A stretch of DNA of 64,000 bases from Pseudomonas sp. N3-W (GCF_024970185.1 NZ_CP103965.1:4150001-4214000); one strand, 5' to 3'; positions 19,437 through 29,640 are shown, counted from the stretch's first letter. Notes: a model not told the origin generated them from the letters alone. Made by a program: numbers and translations.

Positions 19437-20765
19437 TCAGGACGGGTCGGGAGGTTCGACAGGAGGCGGTTGCACGGGATGCACTGCACGCCCGCGCAGG
19501 GCATCAGCCGCGTAACCACTGGCGCGTTTGATACTCGCCGATACGCTGTACCAGCCGGGCGGTGCTGGCTCGATGGCCGCATGCAAGGCCAACGCGTAAT
19601 CGAGCAGCAGGCCCGGGGTCCAGGCCATGGCTTCTGCCCGCTTGCGCAGTTGCGCCGCCACCCAGAACTCAGGGCTCATGATCACCCGGGCAAAATCCAT
19701 CATGCTCGAATGGCCACGATTCATCGCGCCTTCAAAGGCAGCCTCCAGGCTATGCGCGACGGCACTGGAGCAATTGCGGCTGGTGAGGTTGTAAGTGGTG
19801 TTGCGCTGATAATCAGCCCAGAACGCCTTCAACCGCACGACGTCGTAGCGTTCGAAACGGACTTGCACCGAAGACTCACACCACTCGGCCACCTCGCTCG
19901 AATAGCTGGGCAGAAACCGGCCGGCCACATCGTTGTTCGGCGTGGCCCGCAACAGGCGCACGAAATCACCCGTCGAACGGTCAATGTCGTCAGCCGGGTA
20001 ATGGCTGATGTAGAGGTCCGGGCCACATTCCAGGGCGACGTGGCCAGCTGAAACGACGCCCTTGATGTCCACCGCCGCGATATAACGGCTGAGCAGTGGA
20101 TTGCTCACCACGCTGTCTTCAGCCGTGCCGCCGGGCGTCCAGACGTGGATCACCAGCGCGTCGGGGCGCGGACCGGGAGCAGTCTCGCGGTTGACGGATG
20201 GCGTGGTCGGCGACTGCCAGCCCCGGAGTCGAAAGGCCTGCCGCAACAACACACATCCCGACAGGAAAATGCTCATGCCGATGCAGTACGGCACGGTGCC
20301 GGCGTAGAGCGTCGGGTACGGTTCGAGGATGAACAGCGCAAAAGCTATTTCAAACAGCCCCGTCAGCAGTGCCAGTTGCCAACCGCTGAAGCGCACCACC
20401 ACGGCCGCGGCCAGACGAAAGCAGCCATCGGCAAAAAACGCCACGCCAAAAAGCACTGCCAGAATCAGGCTCGCCGCATGATGCGAATCGACAATCAGCA
20501 GGCCCAATATCAGGAAAGTCACGCCTCGTGCCCTGCGCAAGGCCGATGCCGTACCCGTTTGAGGGGTGGGAACGAGCAGGATGATCAAGGCCTCGACCAG
20601 CAACAGATAGCCGAAGACGTGCAGCGGGAAGTAGGTCACGCCATCCAGCGCGTCAATGAAGATGGCGATGCCGGCAACCCCCCAGGCAACGCCCACCAAA
20701 GCAAGCGTCGACCAGCGTCTGCGGACGAAGTCGTTACCGAGCAAGATCACACTCAAACGAACCAT
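19437..20765 (-). CDS. HdeD-like membrane protein fused to a possible cysteine-hydrolase domain
   Basis: 442 residues. The first ~185 hold six or so hydrophobic helices in the paired pattern of HdeD/DUF308 acid-resistance membrane proteins. After a proline-rich linker (~185-203) comes a soluble domain of about 240 residues. It contains GHVALECGPDLYISHYP (His242) and YNLTSRNCSSAVAHSLEAAF (Cys332). A His before an 'NC' Cys recalls permuted papain-like folds such as DUF4105 or NlpC/P60 relatives; this is inference. The function is unknown. It stands alone between the marR promoter and tamB. Confidence 0.7.
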   Translation of the reverse strand: MVRLSVILLGNDFVRRRWSTLALVGVAWGVAGIAIFIDALDGVTYFPLHVFGYLLLVEALIILLVPTPQTGTASALRRARGVTFLILGLLIVDSHHAASLILAVLFGVAFFADGCFRLAAAVVVRFSGWQLALLTGLFEIAFALFILEPYPTLYAGTVPYCIGMSIFLSGCVLLRQAFRLRGWQSPTTPSVNRETAPGPRPDALVIHVWTPGGTAEDSVVSNPLLSRYIAAVDIKGVVSAGHVALECGPDLYISHYPADDIDRSTGDFVRLLRATPNNDVAGRFLPSYSSEVAEWCESSVQVRFERYDVVRLKAFWADYQRNTTYNLTSRNCSSAVAHSLEAAFEGAMNRGHSSMMDFARVIMSPEFWVAAQLRKRAEAMAWTPGLLLDYALALHAAIEPAPPGWYSVSASIKRASGYAADALRGRAVHPVQPPPVEPPDPS

Positions 20766-20848
20766 ATGACCTCACTCTGTACGCCGGGGGACTTGCGGCT
20801 TTTTATTGCCGTTGAGTCTAATACATCACGGGAATATCGTACGCGGCC

Positions 20849-23800
20849 CTAAAAATCCCGTTTGTAGAAGATATCCAGCGAACTGGCCACACCGCTGGCC
20901 ACCTCGACATAGACCTTCTTGCTCAGTTTATAGCGCAAGGCAATGGTGTTGGCCGGCTCGAACACTCCCACCCCGTAACGCAGGCTGAGCTTCTCCGAAA
21001 TATTGCCGCTGGCCACCACCGACGTGGTGTTGCCGCTGCCCTGGGTATCAAGCTGGAAGTCCTGAATCCCCAGATCCTTGGCCAGGCCGCTGGTCACTCC
21101 GGCGCTGCCCATCAAGCCCAAGCCGAGCGCCGCTTGTGCGAGCATGTTGTTGTCTTCACCGTTACTGGTCAGCGGACGCCCCAGCACCAGATAGGACAAT
21201 GCCTGTTCCTGGCTCATGGCCGGTTCCGAAAATATCTGCGTGGTCGGCTGCTCGGCGCTGCCGCTCAGGCGGATGCCCGCCGTGACATCGTCCACCACGC
21301 GCACCGCTTCGATGTCCAGATACGGCTGATCGATGGGACCGGCAAACAGCAGACGCGCGCGACGCACGCTCAAGCGCTGGCCGTAGGCACTGTAACGACC
21401 GTCGTTGAGCCAGAGCTCGCCACGGGTGTCCATGTTGTTGCCAATGTGCACATGACCTTGCAGGTTGGCGGTCAGGCCGAATCCGGCAAAACTGAGTTTG
21501 TCATCGCCCACCACCACATCGATGTCCATGTCCATGGCCATCGGCGGTTTGCCCTCTTCGGTCTGCTGGCCGACGATCACCGTGTCTTCAGAGACCTTGA
21601 CCGTGGACGGCGGCAACTCGCGCACGATGATTTCGCCCTTGGGCACCAACACCTTGCCGGCGATCGCCAGCTTGTTGTCCTTGATCGAGATTTTCAGGTC
21701 CGGCGCCACGTCCAGCTTGGCGTAGGGCTCGACCGTGACCGGCAACTGCGTGCCCTTGAGTGCCAGGTCGACCATCAGCGCCTGGCCCCAGGCAATATTG
21801 CCGCTGAGCGTGCCCTGCCCGGTCTTGCCGCTTTTCCAGCCACCGTCGAGCCGCACGGTTTCGCCGACAATCGTTGCCTGGAGCTGCAGTTCTTGCAGAC
21901 TCATCGGCAGCTCGGCGCCGGAAATCTCGCCATCGCTGAGTTGCAGATTGCCGTTGACCTGCGGCGCCAGCAACCCACCGGCAATCGTGCCGCTGCCGTT
22001 AAGGCGCCCGGTGAGTTTCTCGACCATCGGCACAAATGGCCGCGCCACCGACAGGTCCAGACCGTTCAAGCGGAACGAACCGCTGATCGGCTTGTTCTTG
22101 GCCAGCGGGTTGATCTGCGCCTGGACCATCAACTCGCCCAGCTTGCCGCCGACGAAATTGAGGCTGGTGTCGATGCGCTTGGGCGTGAGTTTGCTGGTGA
22201 GGGTCAGGGCCTGATACGGAAAGTCCAGCCACTGGTCCTTTTCTTTCATGCGCAAGGTGCCACCGCTGGCATCGACCATGATCTGGCCGTTCGGGCCGCT
22301 GGCCGGCAGGTCCAGTTGCAGGTCGGCATTGAGCTTGCCCTGCCAGGCGAAATCCTTGGGCAGCCATTGCGCGAGGCTGTCGATGGGGAATTGCTTGAGG
22401 TGATAACGCAGCTTCGGGTCCGGCATCAGACGCTGGTCCTCGCCGCACAAACTGGCCGGGCCGGACATCCAGCAATGAGCCCCGAAGTTGACCTTGCCGT
22501 CCGCCAGCCGCTCCAGCTTCGCCGGACCTTGCAGCTTCCAGTCCTGGCCACCGGCCTGAATATCGCCGCTGGCCAGACGCCCGCGCCAGTTGCCGTTGTC
22601 CAGCGCACCGTCCAGACCGAGGGCCAGTTTCAGCTGCGGCCCTTGCAGATCGAGGCTGAGTTTCTGGTTTTTGATGTCGCCCTGACCGCTAACAGTCAGC
22701 ACGCCCAACGCGGTCTCACCGGCCTGAATGCCGCTGCCCTTGAGGTCGATCTTCGCCCGCTGGGCGCTGTCGAGGGTGGCGTCCAGATTCAGGCTTTGCA
22801 GGCGATTGTCCTGAAAGGCCAGTTGCGTGCCTTGCAGACCAAGCTTGCCTTGCGGCGCCTTGAGCGTGCCGGCGACGTCGACCTGGCCATTGAGTTGACC
22901 GCGCAGTTGTGGCCACAGTTGAGCCAGGCGCGGCATCTTGATGTCGATCTGGCCGGCGAGTTTCTGTTGCAGGCTGCCCTTGCCGTTGATGCTGTTGTCG
23001 CCGAGACGAATCTGTAGCGCATTGAGGTTCCACTGCTCGCCAGCGCCATCGGCCTTGGCCTGGATCACGGCGGGCTGGCCACGCAGTTTGCCCTTGAGGT
23101 CCAGGTCCGCGCTCAGGCTGAGCGTGTCGTTCTTCATCTCGCCTTTGCTGCGCAACGGTCCGGCCAGCGTGCCCGGCAGTTCCGCCATCCAGTACGCCGG
23201 GTTGATCGCCGACAGGTCCAGCGCGGTGTCCCAGGCAATGCCATCGGCAAATTGCAGGTTCAGGTGACCTTCGGCCTTGCCCTGCCCGGCTTCGAGGGTG
23301 AATTGTTGCAGGTAGATTTTCGTCAGGTCGCCGCTGAACGGGCTGCTCAGGCTGAATGCACCGGCCGGGCCGTCCAGTGCGGCTTTGAAGTTGCCGAGGT
23401 ACTTGCCGTCGGTATAAGAAACTTCGCCGTTGAAGCTGCGCAGCGCCACTTGCGGCTCGTCGATCAGTGGATAGAGACGATGCCACGGGAAGTCCAGCCA
23501 ATCGATTTTCGCCTCGGCGCTCAGGCCTTTGCTCCAGTCCAGATTACCGGTGAGTTTCAAGCTTTGCTTGTCGTTGGCCGTGAGGTCGAGGCCGGCGATC
23601 TGCGCGCCCTTGGCGTCGACCTTGCCTTGCAGCAACAACGCCACCGGGCCTTGCTCGGCGGGCAACGTGGCGTTGCCGAGCAACTGGTAACCGTTTTTCA
23701 GGTCGCCTGCGCCGGTGAGTTCAAGCTGATTGAGTTGCAGGGTGTCCGGCAGGTCGGCGCTGGCCTTGAAGCCGTCCGCGGTGATGCGCACCTTGGCCGG

Positions 23801-24520
23801 CAGGTTGTCGGCCAGCGGTTGCAGCTCGCCGGTCAACTGGCCGTTGAGGTAGCCGCTGCTGTCAGCTTTCAGGTTCAGGGTTTTCAGCAGGTCGCCATCG
23901 ACCTTGAGCGCCAGCGCCCAAGGGCCGGTGCCCGGTGCCGGCAAGGTCAAGGTGCCCTCGGCGTTGAGCGGCCAGTTGCCCGTGGGTTGCAGCAGACCTG
24001 TCAGGTTCAGGCTCAGGTCATCGCGCTGCAAGCTCACGGAATCGATCTGCAGGCCTTTGACGGTCCAGTGCGCCGCCAGCTTCAGGCCCTTGAGTTGCTC
24101 GCTGCCGTTAAACAGCAGACTGCCAACCTCAACGTCGCCCAATTCAATGGCCAATGGCAGCTTCAAATCGGGCAGCGTGATCGGGCCGCTGCTCTCTTCG
24201 GTACTCGGCGGGAATTGCAGAATGACCTGATCGGCTTTCAATTGCTCGACGCACAGCGCCATGCGCGTCAGGCACAGCGGCGACCAGGCGAAAATCGGCT
24301 TGTTCAGCTCAACCCGGCTGCTGCCCTGTTGCCACGACAGATGATCGGCACTCCATTGCCCGCCGAGTCGGCCCTGGAAATTGTCCACGGTCAAACCCGG
24401 CACCAAACCGAGCGCCCAGCGACTGCCGGTGGCGCTGCCCAGCACCGTGGCCAGCGCCAGGACAATGAGCATCAGCAGCGTCAGGATGACCAACGCCGAT
24501 ATTTTCAAACCACGCTTCAC
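20849..24520 (-). CDS. tamB: Translocation and assembly module protein TamB
   Basis: Large envelope-spanning protein, 1223 residues (E. coli 1259). One N-terminal membrane anchor (about residues 7-30) is followed by a very long beta-rich region of the AsmA/VPS13-like 'bridge' type with repeated LxLxG strands. The C-terminal DUF490 domain ends ALRYKLSKKVYVEVASGVAS…YKRDF. It works with TamA in outer-membrane protein assembly and phospholipid transport to the outer membrane. Its start overlaps the tamA stop (ATGA type), so the pair is coupled. Confidence 0.95.
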   Translation of the reverse strand: MKRGLKISALVILTLLMLIVLALATVLGSATGSRWALGLVPGLTVDNFQGRLGGQWSADHLSWQQGSSRVELNKPIFAWSPLCLTRMALCVEQLKADQVILQFPPSTEESSGPITLPDLKLPLAIELGDVEVGSLLFNGSEQLKGLKLAAHWTVKGLQIDSVSLQRDDLSLNLTGLLQPTGNWPLNAEGTLTLPAPGTGPWALALKVDGDLLKTLNLKADSSGYLNGQLTGELQPLADNLPAKVRITADGFKASADLPDTLQLNQLELTGAGDLKNGYQLLGNATLPAEQGPVALLLQGKVDAKGAQIAGLDLTANDKQSLKLTGNLDWSKGLSAEAKIDWLDFPWHRLYPLIDEPQVALRSFNGEVSYTDGKYLGNFKAALDGPAGAFSLSSPFSGDLTKIYLQQFTLEAGQGKAEGHLNLQFADGIAWDTALDLSAINPAYWMAELPGTLAGPLRSKGEMKNDTLSLSADLDLKGKLRGQPAVIQAKADGAGEQWNLNALQIRLGDNSINGKGSLQQKLAGQIDIKMPRLAQLWPQLRGQLNGQVDVAGTLKAPQGKLGLQGTQLAFQDNRLQSLNLDATLDSAQRAKIDLKGSGIQAGETALGVLTVSGQGDIKNQKLSLDLQGPQLKLALGLDGALDNGNWRGRLASGDIQAGGQDWKLQGPAKLERLADGKVNFGAHCWMSGPASLCGEDQRLMPDPKLRYHLKQFPIDSLAQWLPKDFAWQGKLNADLQLDLPASGPNGQIMVDASGGTLRMKEKDQWLDFPYQALTLTSKLTPKRIDTSLNFVGGKLGELMVQAQINPLAKNKPISGSFRLNGLDLSVARPFVPMVEKLTGRLNGSGTIAGGLLAPQVNGNLQLSDGEISGAELPMSLQELQLQATIVGETVRLDGGWKSGKTGQGTLSGNIAWGQALMVDLALKGTQLPVTVEPYAKLDVAPDLKISIKDNKLAIAGKVLVPKGEIIVRELPPSTVKVSEDTVIVGQQTEEGKPPMAMDMDIDVVVGDDKLSFAGFGLTANLQGHVHIGNNMDTRGELWLNDGRYSAYGQRLSVRRARLLFAGPIDQPYLDIEAVRVVDDVTAGIRLSGSAEQPTTQIFSEPAMSQEQALSYLVLGRPLTSNGEDNNMLAQAALGLGLMGSAGVTSGLAKDLGIQDFQLDTQGSGNTTSVVASGNISEKLSLRYGVGVFEPANTIALRYKLSKKVYVEVASGVASSLDIFYKRDF

Positions 24521-26244
24521 AGCTCAGGCCCCATGGAAAAGTGCAGTCGAATGCCGCCGTCGTCGTCCAGCGCATGGGCCAGGTCGACACGTATCGGCCC
24601 CACCGGCGACACCCAGCGCACGCCGATACCGACCCCGGTCTTGAGGTTGGGCAGTTCGAGTTTATTGAAGGAGTTGCCCTGATCGACGAAGGTCGCGATC
24701 CGCCATTTTTCGGCGATGGAGTATTGATATTCGACGCTGCCGGCAACCATGTAACGGCCACCGATGCGGTCACCTTCGGAGTTTTCCGGGGACAGGCTCT
24801 GATAGTCGTAGCCGCGCACGCTCTGGTCACCACCGGCGAAGAAACGCAGGGACGGCGGTACCGACTTGTAGCCGTTGGTGGCGCTGCCGCCGACCTGCAA
24901 CCGAGCAAGGAAGCGGTGGTTATCGAAGACCGTGGTCAGGCCTTTGATCAACGCGGTGCCGTAGACCAGGTTGTTGTCCGAGCCCAGCCCTTCCTTGGCC
25001 ACTTTGCTTTCGAAGGTCAGGCGATAGCCGTTGTGCGGGTCGATCCGGTTGTCACTTTTGAGGTACGAATAGCTGATGCCGGGCATCAGCAGATTGCTCA
25101 GGCCCGAATCATCGCCCAGGGTGTATTCCTCGCGCTGGTATTTGAGCGAGATCACCCGTTGCCAGCCGCTGGGCAACTTGCTGTGCCACTCGGGGCCGAC
25201 CGTCAGCAGTTTACTCAGGGTGTCGGAGCCATCGATGTCTTCGTATTGATAGCCGGCGGCCCAACGCAGTTTGTCAGTCAGCGGTGGGTCGAGGGGAATG
25301 TCGTAGAACACCCCGACGTTCTGCCGGGGTGCCGACAGTTCGGCTTCCCAGCCATAACTGTCGCCCTGCGGGTTGACCCAGTGCCGGGTCCAGTTGGCCT
25401 TGAGCCGTGGCCCGACGTCGGTGGAATAACCCAGGCCCAGGCCCATGGTTCGTGGTTTGCGGGTATCGAGCTTGACTGCCACCGGGATCACATCGTCCTT
25501 GGACGCTGTCGGTGCCGCGTCCACCCGTACGCCCTCGAAATAGCCGCTCGATTGCAGGGCCTGGTTGAGTTCGGCGATCAGTTCGGAGTCGTAGGGCGCG
25601 CCGGCCTTGAACGGCACCATGCGTTGCAGCAAGTCTTCGTCGAACGGCGTGTCGCCCTCGAAAGTCACCTTGCCCAGGGAGTAACGCGGGCCGCTGGCGT
25701 AGATCAGCTCGACGTCGGCGACACCGGCGCGCGGGTCCACCAACAGTTTCTGGCTGGTAAAGCGCCCGCTGAAAAAGCCGAAGCGCGAAGCCTGATTCTG
25801 GATCAGGCGCTTGGCGTCTTCGTAGTGACCATGATTGAGCACATCGCCCGGCTTGAGCAGCTCCGCAGGCGGTACGCGAAAGGATTTGAGCGAGGCCGCC
25901 GGCCCGTCGATACGCACGGTGACGTTGCGCAGATGGACCGGCTCGCCAGGGTCGATGTTCAGCGTCAGGCGCGGGTTCTTGCCGCCCTTCACTTCACTGT
26001 CGATGTGCGGCTGGTAGTAACCCAAAGCCTGGGCGGCCTTGCGCGCCTGCTCCTCGGCGCCGCGACTGAAGCGCAGCAAGGCTTCTTCGTCACGATCGCC
26101 GAGGCTGCCGATATAGCCCTCTATATTGGCTTTCAGTTCATCGTTGGACGGTTTGACCCGTACATCCAATTCACTTTGCGCCAGCGCCGTGCAGCTGGAT
26201 AACAGCATGAGCACGCCACTGGTAAATCTTCCTGGAAACTTCAT
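24517..26244 (-). CDS. tamA: Translocation and assembly module protein TamA
   Basis: Omp85-family outer-membrane protein, 575 residues from ATG 26244. A signal peptide (MKFPGRFTSGVLMLLSSCTALAQS) precedes three POTRA domains to about residue 260, then a 16-strand barrel with the family motif RFFAGGDQSVRGYDYQSL and the C-terminal segment GPIRVDLAHALDDD…LHFSMGPEL. An upstream in-frame start would add six residues before the signal peptide and is less likely. Confidence 0.95.
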   Translation of the reverse strand: MKFPGRFTSGVLMLLSSCTALAQSELDVRVKPSNDELKANIEGYIGSLGDRDEEALLRFSRGAEEQARKAAQALGYYQPHIDSEVKGGKNPRLTLNIDPGEPVHLRNVTVRIDGPAASLKSFRVPPAELLKPGDVLNHGHYEDAKRLIQNQASRFGFFSGRFTSQKLLVDPRAGVADVELIYASGPRYSLGKVTFEGDTPFDEDLLQRMVPFKAGAPYDSELIAELNQALQSSGYFEGVRVDAAPTASKDDVIPVAVKLDTRKPRTMGLGLGYSTDVGPRLKANWTRHWVNPQGDSYGWEAELSAPRQNVGVFYDIPLDPPLTDKLRWAAGYQYEDIDGSDTLSKLLTVGPEWHSKLPSGWQRVISLKYQREEYTLGDDSGLSNLLMPGISYSYLKSDNRIDPHNGYRLTFESKVAKEGLGSDNNLVYGTALIKGLTTVFDNHRFLARLQVGGSATNGYKSVPPSLRFFAGGDQSVRGYDYQSLSPENSEGDRIGGRYMVAGSVEYQYSIAEKWRIATFVDQGNSFNKLELPNLKTGVGIGVRWVSPVGPIRVDLAHALDDDGGIRLHFSMGPEL

Positions 26245-26309
26245 AGGCGCGGATGCTATCACGGGCTTGGGAGCGTGATAGAGCCGGACATGTCCTAAAA
26301 GTTCGACCG

Positions 26310-26960
26310 TTATGCCGTTGCAGTTTGTAACACCTGCGGATTGGCATGAAAAAACACGTGTTCGCGGATCGGTCCTACCGCCACTTCGCCAATTTCTTCA
26401 TAGCCCTGACGTTTGTAGAACTCCAGGTATCGAGGGTTGCCGGTGTCGAGAATCACGCCTTGGGAGTGCTCATCCACCGCGCACCAGTTATGCACGGCTT
26501 GCAGCAACTGCTCGCCAAAGTGCTTGCCCTGGAACTGCGGGTGAATACCCAGCAACGGCAGCACGTGCACCGAATCGGTGGGCACGCACGCGGTGACGGC
26601 ATCGTGGTATTCAAGGTAGCGCCGGGTGCAGCGAAAACCGGTACTCAGCACCATGCGCAAACGCCAGGCCCAGCTTTCGGTAATGCCCAGGCGTCGTTGT
26701 GGCGGTGCGATCAGGGCGATGCCGATCAAGCGGTCGTTGACCAGCAGGCCGATGGCTGGCAAGTCTTGCAAAAAGTGTTGCTTGACCAGTTCTCGCACCG
26801 TGGCACGCACCCGCTGCTCGTAACCGGGACGTTCGGCTTCGAACAGATAACTGAACGTCGGCTCGTGCCGATAGGCCTGGTACAACAGGGAACGCGCTTC
26901 GCGGCTGTAGCCGCTGTCGAGCATGTGGATATCGGCAATGGCGGTCGAGGTGTCAGGCAT
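26310..26960 (-). CDS. GNAT-family N-acetyltransferase
   Basis: A 216-residue cytoplasmic protein. The acetyl-CoA binding motif A is visible as HVLPLLGIHPQFQGKHFGEQ (Q-x-x-G-x-x-x-G variant), followed by ILDTGNPRYLEFYKRQGYEE, the motif B region with the usual Tyr. The substrate is unknown. The ATG at 26960 was preferred to one seven codons upstream because GGGGAGA lies just before it. It sits between tamA and xthA, a neighbourhood also seen in other Pseudomonas. Confidence 0.85.
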   Translation of the reverse strand: MPDTSTAIADIHMLDSGYSREARSLLYQAYRHEPTFSYLFEAERPGYEQRVRATVRELVKQHFLQDLPAIGLLVNDRLIGIALIAPPQRRLGITESWAWRLRMVLSTGFRCTRRYLEYHDAVTACVPTDSVHVLPLLGIHPQFQGKHFGEQLLQAVHNWCAVDEHSQGVILDTGNPRYLEFYKRQGYEEIGEVAVGPIREHVFFHANPQVLQTATA

Positions 26961-27062
26961 AACGTTGATTCTCCCCGGCACGGCTTGAATGGCTGTGCTC
27001 TTGTTGGTACGAGCCCGTTTGTGACGGCACAGTTCCGTGTTGATCCGAAATGAATGTCACCC

Positions 27063-27169
27063 GTCATGGCCCCTTCGTCGGAACGCCGCCCGGAGCGAGC
27101 TCGCTCCCACAAGGTATAGACCACACCTGTAACCTGTGGGAGCGGGCTTGCCGCGAAGGGGCCATGACA
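27063..27169. repeat. REPIN (paired REP)
   Basis: GTCATGGCCCCTTCG with GAGCGAGCTCGCTCCCACA on one side is mirrored by TGTGGGAGCGGGCTTGCCGC and CGAAGGGGCCATGAC on the other, between the divergent GNAT and xthA genes. Confidence 0.9.
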
Positions 27170-27269
27170 GCCCATACAAATCAGCCAGACAACCACCAAA
27201 CCCCTCACCCCACACTGGCCCCATCCCCACATGTCAGCTAGCATCGCCCTTTTGCCAGGACTGCCGACC

Positions 27270-28082
27270 ATGAAGATCGTCTCCTTCAACATCAACGGGC
27301 TGCGCGCTCGCCCGCATCAGCTGGCAGCGCTGATCGAAAAGCACCAGCCAGACGTGATCGGCCTGCAGGAAACCAAAGTCCATGACGACCAGTTCCCGCT
27401 GGCCGAGGTGCAGGCGCTGGGTTATCACGTGTATTTCCACGGGCAAAAAGGCCACTACGGCGTCGCCCTGCTCTCGCGCAAAGAGCCAATTGCCTTGCAC
27501 AAAGGCTTCGCCACCGATGAAGAAGACGCTCAGCGGCGTTTCATCTGGGGCACGTTCGCCGACGCCAATGGCGTGCCGGTGACGATCATGAACGGCTATT
27601 TCCCACAAGGTGAAAGCCGCGATCACCCGACCAAATTCCCCGCCAAACAGCGCTTCTACAACGATTTGCAGCACTTGCTCGAAAGCCAGTTCAGCAACGA
27701 TCAGCCGGTGGTGGTGATGGGCGACGTGAACATCTCCCCGCAAGACTGCGACATCGGCATCGGCCCGGACAACATGAAGCGCTGGCTGAAAACCGGTAAA
27801 TGCAGCTTCCTGCCGGAAGAACGCGAATGGATGGCACGCCTGAAAAACTGGGGCCTGGTGGACAGCTTTCGTCACCTGAACCCCGAAGTTACCGACACTT
27901 TCAGCTGGTTCGATTACCGCAGCCGCGGCTTCGAGGACGAGCCCAAGCGTGGGTTGCGCATCGACGTGATCATGGCCTCCCACGGCCTGCTGCCACGGGT
28001 GAAAGCGGCGGGTGTGGACTACGAACTGCGCGGGATGGAAAAACCCTCTGATCATGCGCCGATCTGGCTTGAATTGAGCTGA
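27270..28082 (+). CDS. xthA: Exodeoxyribonuclease III
   Basis: Mg-dependent AP endonuclease and 3'-5' exonuclease of base excision repair, 270 residues (E. coli 268). Active-site motifs: FNINGLRAR (Asn7), LQETK (metal-binding Glu34), GDVNISP (Asp/Asn pair), [11 protein letters not shown] and the terminal SDHAPI with His262. The ATG at 27270 ([10 protein letters not shown]) is the standard start; an upstream in-frame ATG adds 13 unrelated residues. Confidence 0.96.
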   Translation: MKIVSFNINGLRARPHQLAALIEKHQPDVIGLQETKVHDDQFPLAEVQALGYHVYFHGQKGHYGVALLSRKEPIALHKGFATDEEDAQRRFIWGTFADANGVPVTIMNGYFPQGESRDHPTKFPAKQRFYNDLQHLLESQFSNDQPVVVMGDVNISPQDCDIGIGPDNMKRWLKTGKCSFLPEEREWMARLKNWGLVDSFRHLNPEVTDTFSWFDYRSRGFEDEPKRGLRIDVIMASHGLLPRVKAAGVDYELRGMEKPSDHAPIWLELS

Positions 28083-28106
28083 TCCCCAAGGCTCACAAAG
28101 AGCCAA

Positions 28107-28196
28107 TGTGGGAGCAGGTCTGCTCGCGAAGGCGGTGGGTCAGTCAGCAACGATGATGACTGACATGGCCCCTTCGCGAGCAAGCTCGCTGCCACA
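28107..28196. repeat. REPIN (paired REP)
   Basis: TGTGGGAGCAGGTCTGCTCG at 28107 is mirrored by CGAGCAAGCTCGCTGCCACA ending at 28196, between xthA and the PstS/OmpA gene. Confidence 0.9.
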
Positions 28197-28273
28197 TTTG
28201 GCCAATCGTCATATTTCTGAAATCCAACTGACTTATTCTCCCGGCACTTCCTTTGGCTTTATAAGGTGTCGGC

Positions 28274-29614
28274 ATGACGCTGCGCGGATTGTTCCTGTTA
28301 ATGGCGTGTGCCTGCCTGCCGTTGATGGCGAACGCCGGCGAATTGCCGATCCCGGAAAGCGGCCCCGTGCTGCGAATCCAGGGCTCCAATACCATCGGTG
28401 CGGCGTTGGGCCCGGCATTGGTCGAAGGCTTGTTGCGCGAACAAGGCCTGCACAAGATTCACAGCGAAACCCCGGACAAGGCCAACGAATTGCGCGTCGT
28501 CGGGCTGACCGCCCAAGGCCGCCGAGTGGTGATCGAGGTGGCCGCCCACGGCTCCAGCACCGGGTTCAACGCCCTGAAAAATGGTACTGCCGATCTGGCA
28601 GCCTCCTCGCGTCCGATCAAGGACAGCGAACTCACCGACCTCAAATCCCTGGGCAACCTGAAAAGTCCCGGCGCCGAGCAAGTCATCGCCATCGACGGCC
28701 TGGCGATCATCCTTCACCCGCAAAACCCGTTGAGCCAGCTCGATACCGAACAACTGGCGCGAATTTTCAGCGGCGAAGCCAAAACCTGGGAAGAACTGGG
28801 CGGCATCGGCGGCTCGATCCATTTATATGCGCGCGATGATCAATCAGGCACCTACGACACCTTCAAGGAACTGGTCCTGAGCAGTCACGGGAAAAGTCTG
28901 GACAGTGTCGCGAAACGCTTCGAGTCCAGCGAACAACTGTCCGATGCAGTCAGTCAGGACCCGCAAGGCATCGGTTTCATCGGTTTGCCCTACGTGCGCC
29001 AGGCCAAGGCCGTGGCGATTGTCGATGGTCAATCCCAGGCCATGTTGCCGCTCAACAGCCTGATCGCCACTGAGGATTATCCGCTGTCGCGCCGGTTGTT
29101 CTTTTACCTCTCGCCCAATAACAAAAACGCCTGGGCCGAGGCATTGGTGGCGTATGCGCAAAGCGCCACAGGCCAGGCCATCGTCGCGGCCAACGGCTTT
29201 ATCGCCCAGACCGTCCAGGCCATGACTGTCACCCCGAATGCGCTGATGCCCGAGGGTTATCAGGCGCTCAGCCGACATGCCCAGCGGCTGTCGGTGAATT
29301 TTCGTTTCGAGGAAGGCAGCGCGACCCTGGACAACAAGGCCCGGCAGGACCTGACCCGGGTGCTCGACTATATAAAGCAGCACAACAAGGAAAACCGCGA
29401 GGTGACGCTGGTGGGGTTCGGCGACGCCAAGAACGACCCGGCACGGGCGGATCTGCTGTCGAAACTGCGGGCCATGGCGGTACGGCGGGAACTGGTGAAA
29501 AGCGGCGTGGTGTTTCGCGAGATTCGTGGTTTTGGCGCCGAGATGCCGGTAGCGACGAACACGGCCGATGAGGGGCGGATCAGGAATCGGCGGGTTGAGG
29601 TTTGGGTTTACTGA
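28274..29614 (+). CDS. PstS-like substrate-binding domain fused to an OmpA C-terminal domain
   Basis: 446-residue exported protein with a signal peptide cut near ANA (residue 22). Residues ~33-300 resemble phosphate-binding PstS proteins: LRIQGSNTIGAAL, GTADLAASSRPI, DDQSGTYDTFKEL. Residues ~335-446 form an OmpA-like peptidoglycan-binding domain (RFEEGSATLDNKARQDL … GFGDAKNDPARADLLSKLRA … NRRVEVWVY). It would be a periplasmic binding protein tethered to the wall. No ABC permease or ATPase lies nearby, so it may be a sensor or scavenger rather than a transporter part. The ligand (phosphate) is inferred from the family. Confidence 0.85.
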   Translation: MTLRGLFLLMACACLPLMANAGELPIPESGPVLRIQGSNTIGAALGPALVEGLLREQGLHKIHSETPDKANELRVVGLTAQGRRVVIEVAAHGSSTGFNALKNGTADLAASSRPIKDSELTDLKSLGNLKSPGAEQVIAIDGLAIILHPQNPLSQLDTEQLARIFSGEAKTWEELGGIGGSIHLYARDDQSGTYDTFKELVLSSHGKSLDSVAKRFESSEQLSDAVSQDPQGIGFIGLPYVRQAKAVAIVDGQSQAMLPLNSLIATEDYPLSRRLFFYLSPNNKNAWAEALVAYAQSATGQAIVAANGFIAQTVQAMTVTPNALMPEGYQALSRHAQRLSVNFRFEEGSATLDNKARQDLTRVLDYIKQHNKENREVTLVGFGDAKNDPARADLLSKLRAMAVRRELVKSGVVFREIRGFGAEMPVATNTADEGRIRNRRVEVWVY

Positions 29615-29640
29615 TATTGCTGTGCTGAATGAGCCGGCGC

